DNA from: Haemophilus sp.
GTDB lineage: Bacteria > Pseudomonadota > Gammaproteobacteria > Enterobacterales > Pasteurellaceae
Assembly: GCA_019423005.1 (NCBI GenBank)
Contig: JAHZCF010000019.1
Span: 1 to 53,119 of the forward strand
DNA length: 53,119 nt
Direction: 5' to 3'
Part shown: positions 23,946 through 33,284 of the stretch, piece by piece
Position numbering within the stretch: the stretch's first letter is position 1
How the letters are laid out: each line of letters starts with the position of its first letter
The notes under the pieces: model-generated
The model's input: only the letters and a program-made list of their open reading frames with translations
Database searches by the model: none
Told to the model about the DNA's origin: nothing
Program-made: the position numbers and the translations under genes

Positions 23946-24778
23946 GTATTGTGTTCCTGTTGTTCTTCTTGGATTTTTTTCTTTTCCACATATCTCACTA
24001 CGTTTTGCAATCCCAGTGTTCCCACTGCGATTAATGCTAATAAACTGGCGCAAGCAAATGCGGCAACAAATTGATATTCGTTGTAACTAATTTCTACATA
24101 AAGCGGAATTGTATTAGTCAAACCGCGAATATGCCCAGATACCACACTGACAGCACCGAATTCACCCATTGCACGAGCATTACTTAAAATCACACCATAA
24201 ATTAATGCCCATTTTATTTTCGGTAGTGTTACATGCCAGAAAAGTTGCCAAGTGGATGCACCTAAGATTAACGCAGCTTGTTCCTCACTTGTGCCTTGTG
24301 CTGACATGGTTGGAATTAATGATTTTGCAATAAGTGGAAAGGTAACGAATAAAGTCACGATAACAATGCTTGGCGTAGCAAACATAAAACGAATATGGTG
24401 TTCAGCAAGCCATGCGCCCCAAAGTCCATCTAACCCAAACAGCAGTAAGAACATTAATCCTACAACCACTGGTGAAATGGAAAAGGGGAGGTCGAGTAGT
24501 GCGGTTAATAAGCTTTTCCCTTTAAAGTCAAAGTAAGCAATAGCCCAAGCCATAACCACACCGATAAAAATGTTAATAGGTAATACAATTAAAGAGACTT
24601 TAATCGTAAGCCAAATAGCCGCTAAGGCTTCAGGTTCTTTTAATGCAGCGAAAAATAGACCAATTCCTTGTTCAAGGGCTGAATAGAATACGGTAAATAA
24701 TGGGAGCAATAATATGATCGTAAAAAAACTGAGTGCGGTCAGAATTAAGATCCATTTTTGCCACGATTGGGTTTTCAT
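23942..24778 (-). CDS. cysW: Sulfate/thiosulfate ABC transporter permease CysW
   Basis: The 278-residue inner-membrane permease has six predicted membrane segments and the MetI-type coupling loop EEQAALILGASTWQLFWHVTLPKIKWALIYG, with NARAMGEFGAVSVVSG typical of CysW. It pairs with CysT to form the channel. It overlaps cysA by 4 bases and follows cysT by 9 bases. Confidence 0.94.
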   Translation of the reverse strand: MKTQSWQKWILILTALSFFTIILLLPLFTVFYSALEQGIGLFFAALKEPEALAAIWLTIKVSLIVLPINIFIGVVMAWAIAYFDFKGKSLLTALLDLPFSISPVVVGLMFLLLFGLDGLWGAWLAEHHIRFMFATPSIVIVTLFVTFPLIAKSLIPTMSAQGTSEEQAALILGASTWQLFWHVTLPKIKWALIYGVILSNARAMGEFGAVSVVSGHIRGLTNTIPLYVEISYNEYQFVAAFACASLLALIAVGTLGLQNVVRYVEKKKIQEEQQEHNT

Positions 24779-24787
24779 AAATACCTC

Positions 24788-25609
24788 TTATCGAATTGGA
24801 CTAATGCGTTTGGCAACAGACCACTGCGCTAAGTTAATGAATAAAATCAACAGAAATGAAATGGCAAGCATTAATAATGCAACCACAGATGCACCTTGCA
24901 CGTCATATAAATCAAGTTTTGACATAATAATCAATGGTGCAATTTCGGATACAAGTGGCACATTACCTGCAATAAAAATTACCGAGCCGTATTCACCAAG
25001 CGATCGCGCAAATCCCATACCTGCGCCACCTATTAATGCAGGCAATACCACCGGGATGATGACTTTTCGCAACGTTGTTAATCTAGATGCACCTAAAATT
25101 TGAGCCGCTTCTTCATAGCTAGGATCGAGATTTGCTAATACGGGTTGAATCGCTCTAACGGTAAAAGGCAAGCTGACAAAAATCAGCGCAATCGCAATAC
25201 CACTTGGAGTATAAGCGAGTTGAATCCCTAAATGGCTTAACCATTGCCCAATCACTCCAGTCGGAGCATAAAGAGAGGCAAGTGCGATACCAGCAACGGC
25301 AGTGGGTAAAGCAAAAGGTAAATCTACTAACGCATTGACGAGATTCTTACCTGGAAAGTTATAACGCACTAAAACCCATGCTAATAAAAAGCCAAAAACG
25401 ATATTAATTAACGTCGCGATTGCCGCCATTTCAAAGGATAGCGTTAAGGATGAGATCACTCGTTCACTCGTGATGATTTGAACGATATCAGCCCATTTTA
25501 ACTGCCAGGCAGTGAGCACAAGTAATGTTAATGGCAATAATACCATTGAGCCGAGCCAGGCTAATGTAATCAATATACTTCGTTTAAATCCTGGTAATAC
25601 GGTTTTCAT
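24788..25609 (-). CDS. cysT: Sulfate/thiosulfate ABC transporter permease CysT (CysU)
   Basis: The 273-residue permease has the FDLPFALPTAVAG-type segment (DLPFALPTAVAGIALASLY) and the coupling loop YEEAAQILGASRLTTLRKVIIP, followed by RSLGEYGSVIFIAGN. It is the first gene of the leftward transporter operon. Its promoter region (25610-25866) is shared with the divergent binding-protein gene. Confidence 0.94.
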   Translation of the reverse strand: MKTVLPGFKRSILITLAWLGSMVLLPLTLLVLTAWQLKWADIVQIITSERVISSLTLSFEMAAIATLINIVFGFLLAWVLVRYNFPGKNLVNALVDLPFALPTAVAGIALASLYAPTGVIGQWLSHLGIQLAYTPSGIAIALIFVSLPFTVRAIQPVLANLDPSYEEAAQILGASRLTTLRKVIIPVVLPALIGGAGMGFARSLGEYGSVIFIAGNVPLVSEIAPLIIMSKLDLYDVQGASVVALLMLAISFLLILFINLAQWSVAKRISPIR

Positions 25610-25866
25610 TATCCCACCTTCACAACAGATAAATACCTAAGCTTTGTAAGCGTTTTGAAATGTTCAAAAAAATAACCGCTCTTTTCCATAATGGCAAAGA
25701 ACGGAAATTTATTTAATATTCCAAAGTGAAATAAGGAATCGTTTGGTTCGGCATTTTATATTTCATTTTGTTCTATAAAATGCTTTTTCGTTATTTTTTG
25801 TACTTAACATTTTGCGATATAAATTTAGCCATACGAAATTGAGGGTAATAACGGAGGAGAGTAAAA
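25610..25866. promoter_or_regulatory. Divergent control region of the two sulfate operons
   Basis: 257 bp of AT-rich DNA between cysT and sbp, with no gene. A candidate rightward -10 is TATAAA (25818-25823). CysB-type activation is expected from the regulon, but the CysB site is too degenerate for me to place. AACGGAGGAGAG just before 25867 is a strong ribosome site. Confidence 0.5.
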
Positions 25867-26874
25867 ATGAAAAAAATTGCTTTATTTTCATTGCTTTCTT
25901 TTGGCTTGGCAGCTTGTTTATGGCATACCAGTACGGAACAAAAAACAGTGCTACTGAATGTGTCCTATGACGTGATTCGTGATTTCTATAAGGAATATAA
26001 CATCGCATTTCAACGTGAATTTCCCTCAGATGTGATGATTTCACAATCGCATGGTGGCGCCAGTAAACAGGTGCTCAGCGTGTTAAATGGCTTGCCTGCA
26101 GATGTGGTGACGCTAACACAAAGTAATGATATCGACGCTTTAGTTAAAAAAGGCTTAGTGAATGCGGATTGGCAGCAAGTATTACCGAATGGTGCAGTTC
26201 CTTTTGGGTCAGTGATGGTGCTTTTGGTGAAAAAAGGAAATCCAAAACACATTCAAGACTGGTCTGATTTGGTACGTGATGATGTCAAAGTGGTCTTTGC
26301 TAATCCTAAAACCTCTGCGAACGGGCGCTTTGCTTATTTATCGGCTTTAGCTTATGCCGAACAGCATAGTGATAAACCACAAGATTTTATGTTACGCCTA
26401 CTAAGAAATGTGCCGGTTTTAGAGGCGGGTGCGCGCAGTGCCAGTATTTCTTTTACGCAGCGTAATATCGGTGATGTTTTGATTGCCCCAGAAAATGAAG
26501 CAGCGTTAGCGGCTAAAACACTGGGCGAAAACAGCTTTGAAGTGGTGTACCCAAGTATAACGGCCTATACCCCAATTTATGTGGCGGAAGTGAATAAAAA
26601 TACGCAAGCAGATGGTTTGCATCAACTTTCCCATGATTATTTGAGCTATTTATGGTCACCCCAAGCACAGGAACTGGCTGCCCAAAATTATTTCCGTCCG
26701 ACAGATAAAAAAATTATTGCTAAAACGACCGCACTTTTTCCCGAAGTGAATCAATTTGATGTGAACCAACGTTTGGGTTCGTGGGATACGATTAATACCA
26801 AACATTTTGTCGATAACGGCTTATTTGATCGTTTATATGTCAGTGCACAACGTGCTGATAAAGTGAATAAATAG
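25867..26874 (+). CDS. sbp: Sulfate-binding protein of the ABC transporter, lipoprotein form
   Basis: The 335-residue protein matches Sbp/CysP along its length: LLNVSYDVIRDFYKEYN, QSHGGASKQVLSVLNGLPADVVTL, FANPKTSANGRFAYLSA, EAGARSASISFTQRNIGDVLIAPENEA and the C-terminal LGSWDTINTKHF. It delivers sulfate to CysTWA. Its signal peptide ends in a lipobox, LAAC (Cys17). It is therefore probably membrane-tethered, whereas E. coli Sbp and CysP are soluble periplasmic proteins. It is separated from its transporter genes by divergence and starts the rightward sulfate-reduction operon. Confidence 0.92.
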   Translation: MKKIALFSLLSFGLAACLWHTSTEQKTVLLNVSYDVIRDFYKEYNIAFQREFPSDVMISQSHGGASKQVLSVLNGLPADVVTLTQSNDIDALVKKGLVNADWQQVLPNGAVPFGSVMVLLVKKGNPKHIQDWSDLVRDDVKVVFANPKTSANGRFAYLSALAYAEQHSDKPQDFMLRLLRNVPVLEAGARSASISFTQRNIGDVLIAPENEAALAAKTLGENSFEVVYPSITAYTPIYVAEVNKNTQADGLHQLSHDYLSYLWSPQAQELAAQNYFRPTDKKIIAKTTALFPEVNQFDVNQRLGSWDTINTKHFVDNGLFDRLYVSAQRADKVNK

Positions 26875-26885
26875 GAGTGATACCC

Positions 26886-28316
26886 ATGAATTATTTTCCA
26901 CTTTTTGCTGATTTAACTGGTCGCCCGGTACTTGTTGTCGGCGGTGGTTCAGTGGCTGCTCGTAAAGTTGGGTTGTTGCTCAAAGCAAATGCTCAAGTCC
27001 GTATTGTTGCTCGCCAATTAAATGAAGAGTTAAGCGAGCTTGAACGTCAAAATAAAGTACTATGGATTGCGAAAGAATTTAATGCCGAACAAATGAGAAC
27101 GGTGATGTTAGTGATCACGGCAACAAATGATGAGGTATTAAATCACCGTATTTTCCATTTAGCCGAAAGCCAACATAAATTAGTCAATGTGGTGGATGAT
27201 CAACCTCATTGTAGCTTTATCTTCCCTTCTATTATTGATCGTAATCCGATCCAAATCGCGATTTCGAGTGGTGGAAAGGCGCCAGTATTAGCCCGTTTAT
27301 TACGTGAGAAACTGGAAGCATTATTGCCACAACATTTAGGCAAAATCGCTGAGATTTCTGGTAAGTGGCGTGATCAAGTAAAAGCAAAATTGGCATCGGT
27401 CACCGAACGTCGCCGTTTTTGGGAAAAAATGTTTAGCGGACGTTTTGCAAGTCTCGTTAAGAATCAACAAGAGGCACAAGCTGAAGAGGAATTGGCTGAG
27501 CAACTAGAAAATAACTATCAAGGTGGTTTTGTCTCTTTAGTTGGTGCCGGTCCTGGCGATGCTGGGTTATTAACTCTTAACGGTTTACAGGAAATTCAAC
27601 AAGCTGATGTGGTGCTTTACGATGCATTGGTTTCTGGTGAGATTCTTTCTTTGATTCGTCGTGATGCAGAACGTATTTTTGTGGGGAAACGTGCCAATGG
27701 TCGTTCTGTCGCACAAGAAGAAACCAACCAATTGTTATTAACCCTTGCCCAACAAGGCAAGCGAGTAGTGCGTTTAAAAGGCGGCGATCCTTTCGTTTTT
27801 GGACGCGGTGGCGAAGAATTAGAAGTATTAGCTCAACATCAAATTCCATTTTCGGTTGTACCCGGTATTACAGCGGGTATTGGCGCAACAGCCTATGCTG
27901 GCATCCCATTAACTCACCGAGATTATGCACAAAGCGCCATTTTTGTGACCGGTCATCGTAAAGCCGATGCCTCTGATATTGAATGGCAAACCTTAGCAAG
28001 AAGTCATCAAACCTTAGTCATTTATATGGGGACGTTAAAAGCGCAAGTCATTGCTGAACATTTACAACAATATGGTCGAGCTGCGAATACGCCTGTTGCG
28101 ATTATCAGCCAAGGTACTCAACTTACTCAAAAAACAGCGATTGGCACACTTGCAAATTTAGCTGAATTAGCTGAAAAAGCAGAGACTCCAGCCTTAATTG
28201 TAGTGGGAGAAGTGGTGACATTACACGAACAATTAGCGTGGTTTGGCGAAGAGAAACAACGTCAAAAACAACCGCACTTTACCTTAGAAAGTCTAACCAT
28301 CAGTCAAGTGGCGTAA
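26886..28316 (+). CDS. cysG: Siroheme synthase (uroporphyrinogen III methyltransferase / precorrin-2 dehydrogenase / ferrochelatase)
   Basis: 476 residues from the ATG at 26886 (AGGAG 8 bases upstream; a GTG at 26877 is less likely). The N-terminal dehydrogenase/chelatase domain is CysG(B)-type (VLVVGGGSVAARKVGLLLKA, SIIDRNPIQIAISSGG). The C-terminal methyltransferase domain begins at about 213 with VSLVGAGPGDAGLLTL and has RLKGGDPFVFGRGGEE. All three activities make siroheme, the prosthetic group of CysI encoded in the same operon. An uptake sequence lies near its end. Confidence 0.95.
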   Translation: MNYFPLFADLTGRPVLVVGGGSVAARKVGLLLKANAQVRIVARQLNEELSELERQNKVLWIAKEFNAEQMRTVMLVITATNDEVLNHRIFHLAESQHKLVNVVDDQPHCSFIFPSIIDRNPIQIAISSGGKAPVLARLLREKLEALLPQHLGKIAEISGKWRDQVKAKLASVTERRRFWEKMFSGRFASLVKNQQEAQAEEELAEQLENNYQGGFVSLVGAGPGDAGLLTLNGLQEIQQADVVLYDALVSGEILSLIRRDAERIFVGKRANGRSVAQEETNQLLLTLAQQGKRVVRLKGGDPFVFGRGGEELEVLAQHQIPFSVVPGITAGIGATAYAGIPLTHRDYAQSAIFVTGHRKADASDIEWQTLARSHQTLVIYMGTLKAQVIAEHLQQYGRAANTPVAIISQGTQLTQKTAIGTLANLAELAEKAETPALIVVGEVVTLHEQLAWFGEEKQRQKQPHFTLESLTISQVA

Positions 28317-28326
28317 GGAGTGGATG

Positions 28327-29061
28327 ATGAGTTTATTTAAACCGACTTTTTGGCAAATTCCACTTGTTAGCCTTGATGTACAAGAGAGTTTGGCAGAAAA
28401 AACAGCCACATTGAAGCAACGTTTACATCAAATAGCTGATAACCATCATGATGCACGCTTCGCCAGCAGTTTAGCTGTAGAAGATATGGTCATTACCGAT
28501 GTCATTGCGCGTGAAAACTTAGATATTGGTATTTTTACTTTAGATACCGGTTTACTCCATCAAGATACGTTAAATTTATTAGACAACCTTGAGAAAGTCT
28601 ATCCACATCTTCAAATAGAATGCTTTCAGCCGATTGCTGATGAAGTGACTCGCTACGAGGAAGAAAAAGGGAAATTTGCTTTTTATGAAAGCGTGGAATT
28701 ACGTCGCGAGTGTTGCCATATCCGTAAAATCGAACCGTTAAATCGCGCGATTCAAGGTGCAGATGCATGGCTGACTGGACAACGTCGAGAACAATCGGCT
28801 ACACGTACTGCGCTCCCTTTTGCTGAGCAAGATCAGTCTCGTGGTATTGATAAATACAATCCTATTTTTGATTGGTCAGAAACAGATGTGTGGGCTTATA
28901 TCTTAGCGAACAATGTGCCTTATAACGATCTTTACCATCAAGGTTTTCCAAGCATTGGCTGTGAACCTTGTACCCGCCAAGTTAAACAGGGCGAAGATAT
29001 TCGCGCTGGCCGCTGGTGGTGGGAGAGTAAAGATAGTAAGGAATGTGGATTACATAAGTAG
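28327..29061 (+). CDS. cysH: Assimilatory (phospho)adenylyl-sulfate reductase, Fe-S (APS-reductase) type
   Basis: 244 residues. Two adjacent ATGs exist (28324 and 28327); the second has better spacing from AAGGAG. It carries Cys129-Cys130 (RRECCHIRK) and Cys212-x-x-Cys215 (GCEPCTR), which bind a [4Fe-4S] cluster, plus the catalytic Cys240 in KECGLHK. E. coli CysH lacks the CC...CxxC set and uses PAPS. Enzymes with the cluster generally reduce APS directly to sulfite using thioredoxin. No APS kinase (cysC) gene is in the cluster, which fits APS as substrate. Confidence 0.93.
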   Translation: MSLFKPTFWQIPLVSLDVQESLAEKTATLKQRLHQIADNHHDARFASSLAVEDMVITDVIARENLDIGIFTLDTGLLHQDTLNLLDNLEKVYPHLQIECFQPIADEVTRYEEEKGKFAFYESVELRRECCHIRKIEPLNRAIQGADAWLTGQRREQSATRTALPFAEQDQSRGIDKYNPIFDWSETDVWAYILANNVPYNDLYHQGFPSIGCEPCTRQVKQGEDIRAGRWWWESKDSKECGLHK

Positions 29062-29081
29062 AAAAATATAGGAAGCAAAAC

Positions 29082-30005
29082 ATGACAAAAACTGAACTCA
29101 ACACCCAACATCTAGACTGGCTCGAGGCGGAGTCGATTCATATTATTCGTGAAGTCGTCGCGGAATGTGAAAACCCAGCGTTGCTTTTTTCCGGTGGGAA
29201 GGATTCGGTGGTATTGCTGGCATTAGCCCGTAAAGCATTTCAGTTAGGTGATCGTCCGGTACATTTACCGTTTCCATTGGTGCATATTGATACCGGCCAT
29301 AACTATCCAGAAGTGATCCAATTTCGAGATGAACAAATGGCAAAACTTAACGCTCGCTTAGTCGTTGGGCATGTGGAAGATTCCATTGCCAAAGGCACGG
29401 TGGTATTACGCAAAGAAACGGATTCGCGTAATGCGGCACAGGCGGTCACTTTATTAGAAACCATTGCAGAGAATGGATTTGATGCCTTGATGGGCGGTGC
29501 ACGTCGTGATGAGGAAAAAGCTCGTGCTAAAGAACGAATTTTCTCGTTCCGTGATGAGTTCGGCCAATGGGATCCTAAGGCACAACGTCCGGAATTATGG
29601 TCTCTGTACAATGCTAAATTGCATAAAGGTGAAAATATGCGAGTGTTTCCGATTTCCAACTGGACGGAATTAGACATTTGGCAATATATCGCTCGTGAGA
29701 ATTTGGAATTGCCTCCGATTTATTACAGCCATAAACGAGAAGTTGTACGTCGTAAAGGTTTGTTAGTACCAGTGACACCATTAACCCCTAAATTGCCAAA
29801 TGAAGTCAGCGAAGTATTAGATGTTCGTTTCCGTACTGTGGGTGATATTAGCTGTACCTGTCCGGTAGCGAGCACTGCATCAACACCATTAGAAATTATT
29901 GAAGAAACCGCTATTGCCGACATTTCTGAACGCAGCGCGACTCGTCTAGACGACCAAGCCAGCGAAGCCGCCATGGAGAAACGGAAAAAAGAAGGGTATT
30001 TTTAG
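29082..30005 (+). CDS. cysD: Sulfate adenylyltransferase small subunit
   Basis: The 307-residue ATP-pyrophosphatase has its PP-loop SGGKDS at residues 37-42, followed by HIDTGHNYPEVIQFRD, GGARRDEEKARAKERIFSFRD and FPISNWTELDIWQYI. With CysN it forms ATP sulfurylase, making APS from ATP and sulfate. AGGAAGC precedes the ATG. A 35-codon open frame separates it from cysN. Confidence 0.96.
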   Translation: MTKTELNTQHLDWLEAESIHIIREVVAECENPALLFSGGKDSVVLLALARKAFQLGDRPVHLPFPLVHIDTGHNYPEVIQFRDEQMAKLNARLVVGHVEDSIAKGTVVLRKETDSRNAAQAVTLLETIAENGFDALMGGARRDEEKARAKERIFSFRDEFGQWDPKAQRPELWSLYNAKLHKGENMRVFPISNWTELDIWQYIARENLELPPIYYSHKREVVRRKGLLVPVTPLTPKLPNEVSEVLDVRFRTVGDISCTCPVASTASTPLEIIEETAIADISERSATRLDDQASEAAMEKRKKEGYF

Positions 30006-30012
30006 TATTTCT

Positions 30013-30120
30013 ATGCCAGAAAGTAACAAAGAGCAAGCTCCAGTTAAATGGCTTAAGCGATTGATATGGGGCCATTATTCGAATATGACGAAATACAAAA
30101 GAATAATTAACAGAATATAA
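30013..30120 (+). CDS. Possible small basic protein between cysD and cysN
   Basis: A 35-codon frame from the ATG at 30013 to TAA at 30118-30120. The centre is K-W-L-K-R-L-I-W-G-H-Y-S and the end KYKRIINRI. It is very basic and amphipathic. The ribosome site is weak (AAGGGT too far upstream), and its stop lies 9 bases before the cysN ATG, next to the cysN ribosome site. It may be a real microprotein, a leader that couples cysN translation, or chance. I do not recognise it. Confidence 0.3.
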   Translation: MPESNKEQAPVKWLKRLIWGHYSNMTKYKRIINRI

Positions 30121-30129
30121 GGAAGAAAT

Positions 30130-31413
30130 ATGACACAACATTCAACTCCACTTCGTTTTATTACTGCCGGTAGTGTAGATGACGGGAAAAGTACCTTAAT
30201 CGGCCGCTTACTTTACGATAGTAAAGCTTTATTAACCGACCAAATTAAAACCCTTAACGCAGGAAAAGAAAAAGGTAATAAAGAAGCCATTGATTTTTCT
30301 ATTTTGACAGATGGTTTGGAAGCAGAACGTGAACAGGGCATCACCATTGATGTGGCGTATCGCTATTTCTCTACGGCAAAACGTAAATTCATCATTGCCG
30401 ACACCCCAGGACATGAGCAATACACACGTAACATGGTGACAGGAGCGAGTACAGCATCTGCTGCAATCGTCTTAATTGATGCTTCTCAGCTGAATTTTGA
30501 TGAAAAACCGTTACAACTCTTACCACAAACTAAACGTCATTCAGCGATTTTGCGTCAATTAAATTGCCCGCACATTTTAGTGGCGGTGAACAAAATGGAT
30601 TTATTGGATTACAGCGAAGAAAAATTCAATGCTATTGTGGAGGCGTATTGTCAATTGGCGCTACAGCTAGGTTTAAAAGATGTGCATTTTGTGCCGGTAT
30701 CTGCATTGCTTGGCGATAACCTAGTATATGCAAGTGAAAGCACCCCTTGGTATCAAGGCGAACCTTTACTCACCATTTTAGAAAATTTACCAAGTGTAGA
30801 TGAAGTGAGCCATTCTAATGCTGATTTCTATTTTCCTGTGCAATTAGTCGTACGTCAGGATGCGGATAAAGCTGATGATTTCCGCGGTTATCAAGGTCGA
30901 ATTGAGCGCGGTTCCGTGCAACAGGGGCAGACTATTCGAATTGAACCGAATGGATTAACCGCTAAAGTGACTGAGATTATTACGCCAAAAGGTGAGGTGA
31001 CACAGGCGGTGGCCGGGGAAGTGATTACCTTACGTTTAGATCGCGATATTGATATTTCCCGTGGTGATTTATTTGTGGATGAAAGTTCACCACTTACACC
31101 AAAAAAACAACTTGAAGTCACAATTTGTTGGTTTGATGAACGCCCATTAAATACCGCCCGTAAATATTTACTTAAACATGGTACGCAAACCGTATTTGCC
31201 AAAATCAGTGAAATTGAAAGTGTGTTAAACGTTCATACACTAGAACAAGAAAGTGGTGCTACAGCCTTAAAGATGAATGATATTGCTAGAGTGCGTTTAA
31301 GTTTACAGAAACCGATTGTTGCCACAACTTACGAAGAAAATATTGCTGGTGGCGCTTTTATTTTAGTTGATGAAGCAACTTATAACACAGTAGCAGCTGG
31401 TATGATTCTCTAA
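30130..31413 (+). CDS. cysN: Sulfate adenylyltransferase large subunit (GTPase)
   Basis: The 427-residue elongation-factor-like GTPase has G1 GSVDDGKS (14-21), the switch segment EREQGITIDVAYRYF, DTPGHEQYTRNM (G3) and VNKMDLL (G4). It uses GTP hydrolysis to drive APS formation by CysD. It is somewhat shorter than E. coli CysN (475) and has no fused APS-kinase (CysC) domain. That agrees with an APS-using CysH. Confidence 0.95.
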   Translation: MTQHSTPLRFITAGSVDDGKSTLIGRLLYDSKALLTDQIKTLNAGKEKGNKEAIDFSILTDGLEAEREQGITIDVAYRYFSTAKRKFIIADTPGHEQYTRNMVTGASTASAAIVLIDASQLNFDEKPLQLLPQTKRHSAILRQLNCPHILVAVNKMDLLDYSEEKFNAIVEAYCQLALQLGLKDVHFVPVSALLGDNLVYASESTPWYQGEPLLTILENLPSVDEVSHSNADFYFPVQLVVRQDADKADDFRGYQGRIERGSVQQGQTIRIEPNGLTAKVTEIITPKGEVTQAVAGEVITLRLDRDIDISRGDLFVDESSPLTPKKQLEVTICWFDERPLNTARKYLLKHGTQTVFAKISEIESVLNVHTLEQESGATALKMNDIARVRLSLQKPIVATTYEENIAGGAFILVDEATYNTVAAGMIL

Positions 31414-31473
31414 GTCGCGCTTTCTTTAATATGTGAATTTACTGATATTACTCATTTTTTTGTGGGGAAACTT

Positions 31474-33267
31474 ATGCAACACAACAATCCATTACCAACA
31501 GAAATACTGAATCTCTTACCAACGCTAACTCCTCTTCAATTGGCATGGCTTTCCGGTTATGCATGGTCGCAAGCTTCCGGTGTAGAACAACAGGTCGCAG
31601 GGCAACATTTGGCAGCAAATTTGACCGCACTTTCGGCAGAACCTTTTTCAATTACTGTGCTTTCAGGCTCCCAAACCGGCAATGCTAAATCGGTGGCAGA
31701 TAAAGTTGCCGCAGAGCTTACAGAAGCCGGTATTGCCGTGAAACGTGTCGCTTTAAAAGATTATAAAGCGAAAACCATTGCTGATGAAAAATACCTGCTC
31801 TTAGTGACTTCTACGCAAGGTGAAGGCGAGCCACCGGAAGAAGGTGTGGTATTGCATAAGTTATTAAACGGTAAAAAAGCACCAAAACTCACCGAATTGC
31901 AATTTGCTGTGTTGGGATTAGGGGATAGTTCTTATCCAAATTTCTGCCAAGCAGGCAAGGATTTTGATCAGCGTTTTGCCGAATTAGGCGCGACGCGTTT
32001 ATTTAAGCGAGTGGATGCAGATTTAGATTACAGTGCAACCGTGGAACAATGGATCAGAGATATTGTGGCTATCGTAAAAGAAAAGGCTGCGCAGGCTTCA
32101 CCGGCTGTGCAAAGTATTGGTACTGCTACAACCGCACCGGTAGCCAAGGAAAGCCAATACAATAAAGCCAATCCATTTTCTGCAACGTTAATCACTAACC
32201 AGAAAATTACTGGTCGTCAGTCTGATAAAGATGTTCGTCATTTAGAGTTTGATTTAGCCGGCTCAGATCTTCATTACCAAGCGGGGGATGCACTCGGCGT
32301 ATGGTTTGACAATGATCCTAAGTTAGTCGATGAAATTTTATCGCTCGCACAGATTGATCCTACTACAGAAGTGACAATTGAGGGAAAAGCGCAAACTATT
32401 TCGACCGCACTTTTATCGCATTTAGAGCTTACTCAAAACACGCCGGCTTTTGTGAAAGGCTATGCAGCCTTGGCGCATAACGAACAGTTAAACGATTTGG
32501 TTGCGGATAATCAAGCATTGCAAGAATTGGTTCAACGCACACCGATTGTGGATGTGTTACATAAATTTCCTGCAAAATTAACCGCTGAACAACTGGTTTC
32601 ATTATTGCGTCCTTTAACGCCTCGTTTGTATTCCATTTCATCTTCTCCAGCAGAGGTTGGGGAAGAAGTGCATCTAACCGTTGGCGTGGTACGTTTTGAA
32701 TATGAAGGTCGAGCACGTAGTGGCGCAGCCTCAAGCTTTTTAGCGGATCGCGTAGAAGAAGATGGCGCTGTGCGCGTATTTGTAGAACATAACGATAATT
32801 TCCGTCTGCCAAATGACACGACTAAGCCAATTATCATGGTTGGTTCTGGTACCGGCGTGGCGCCATTCCGTGCCTTTATGCAGCAACGTGTAGCCGATGA
32901 GGCGAGTGGGAAAAACTGGCTGATTTTTGGTAATCCGCATTTTGCCAGCGATTTTCTTTATCAAACCGAATGGCAACAATTTGCCAAAGATGGCTTCTTG
33001 CATAAATACGATTTTGCTTGGTCACGTGATCAAGAGAAGAAAATCTATGTGCAAGATAAAATTCGTGAAAATTCGACTGCACTTTGGCAATGGTTACAAG
33101 AGGGCGCTTATTTTTATGTCTGTGGTGATGCATCAAAAATGGCAAAAGATGTGGAACAAGCATTACTCGACGTCATTGCTAAAGAAGGTAATTTAAGTTC
33201 GGATGAAGCAGAAGATTATTTAAATGAACTGCGTGAAGTAAAACGTTATCAACGCGATGTGTACTAG
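31474..33267 (+). CDS. cysJ: Sulfite reductase [NADPH] flavoprotein alpha subunit
   Basis: 597 residues from the ATG at 31474, preceded by GGGGAA. A GTG at 31462 overlaps that site. The FMN flavodoxin-like domain begins with LSGSQTGNAKSVADKV (about 62-77). The FAD domain has RLYSISSSP and GAASSFLADRV. The NADPH domain has MVGSGTGVAPFRAFMQQR and YVCGDASKMAKDVEQAL, with the C-terminal REVKRYQRDVY. It passes electrons from NADPH to CysI. Two uptake sequences lie inside (about 31624 and 32403). Confidence 0.96.
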   Translation: MQHNNPLPTEILNLLPTLTPLQLAWLSGYAWSQASGVEQQVAGQHLAANLTALSAEPFSITVLSGSQTGNAKSVADKVAAELTEAGIAVKRVALKDYKAKTIADEKYLLLVTSTQGEGEPPEEGVVLHKLLNGKKAPKLTELQFAVLGLGDSSYPNFCQAGKDFDQRFAELGATRLFKRVDADLDYSATVEQWIRDIVAIVKEKAAQASPAVQSIGTATTAPVAKESQYNKANPFSATLITNQKITGRQSDKDVRHLEFDLAGSDLHYQAGDALGVWFDNDPKLVDEILSLAQIDPTTEVTIEGKAQTISTALLSHLELTQNTPAFVKGYAALAHNEQLNDLVADNQALQELVQRTPIVDVLHKFPAKLTAEQLVSLLRPLTPRLYSISSSPAEVGEEVHLTVGVVRFEYEGRARSGAASSFLADRVEEDGAVRVFVEHNDNFRLPNDTTKPIIMVGSGTGVAPFRAFMQQRVADEASGKNWLIFGNPHFASDFLYQTEWQQFAKDGFLHKYDFAWSRDQEKKIYVQDKIRENSTALWQWLQEGAYFYVCGDASKMAKDVEQALLDVIAKEGNLSSDEAEDYLNELREVKRYQRDVY

Positions 33268-33284
33268 ATTTGTGGGGTGAAAAA

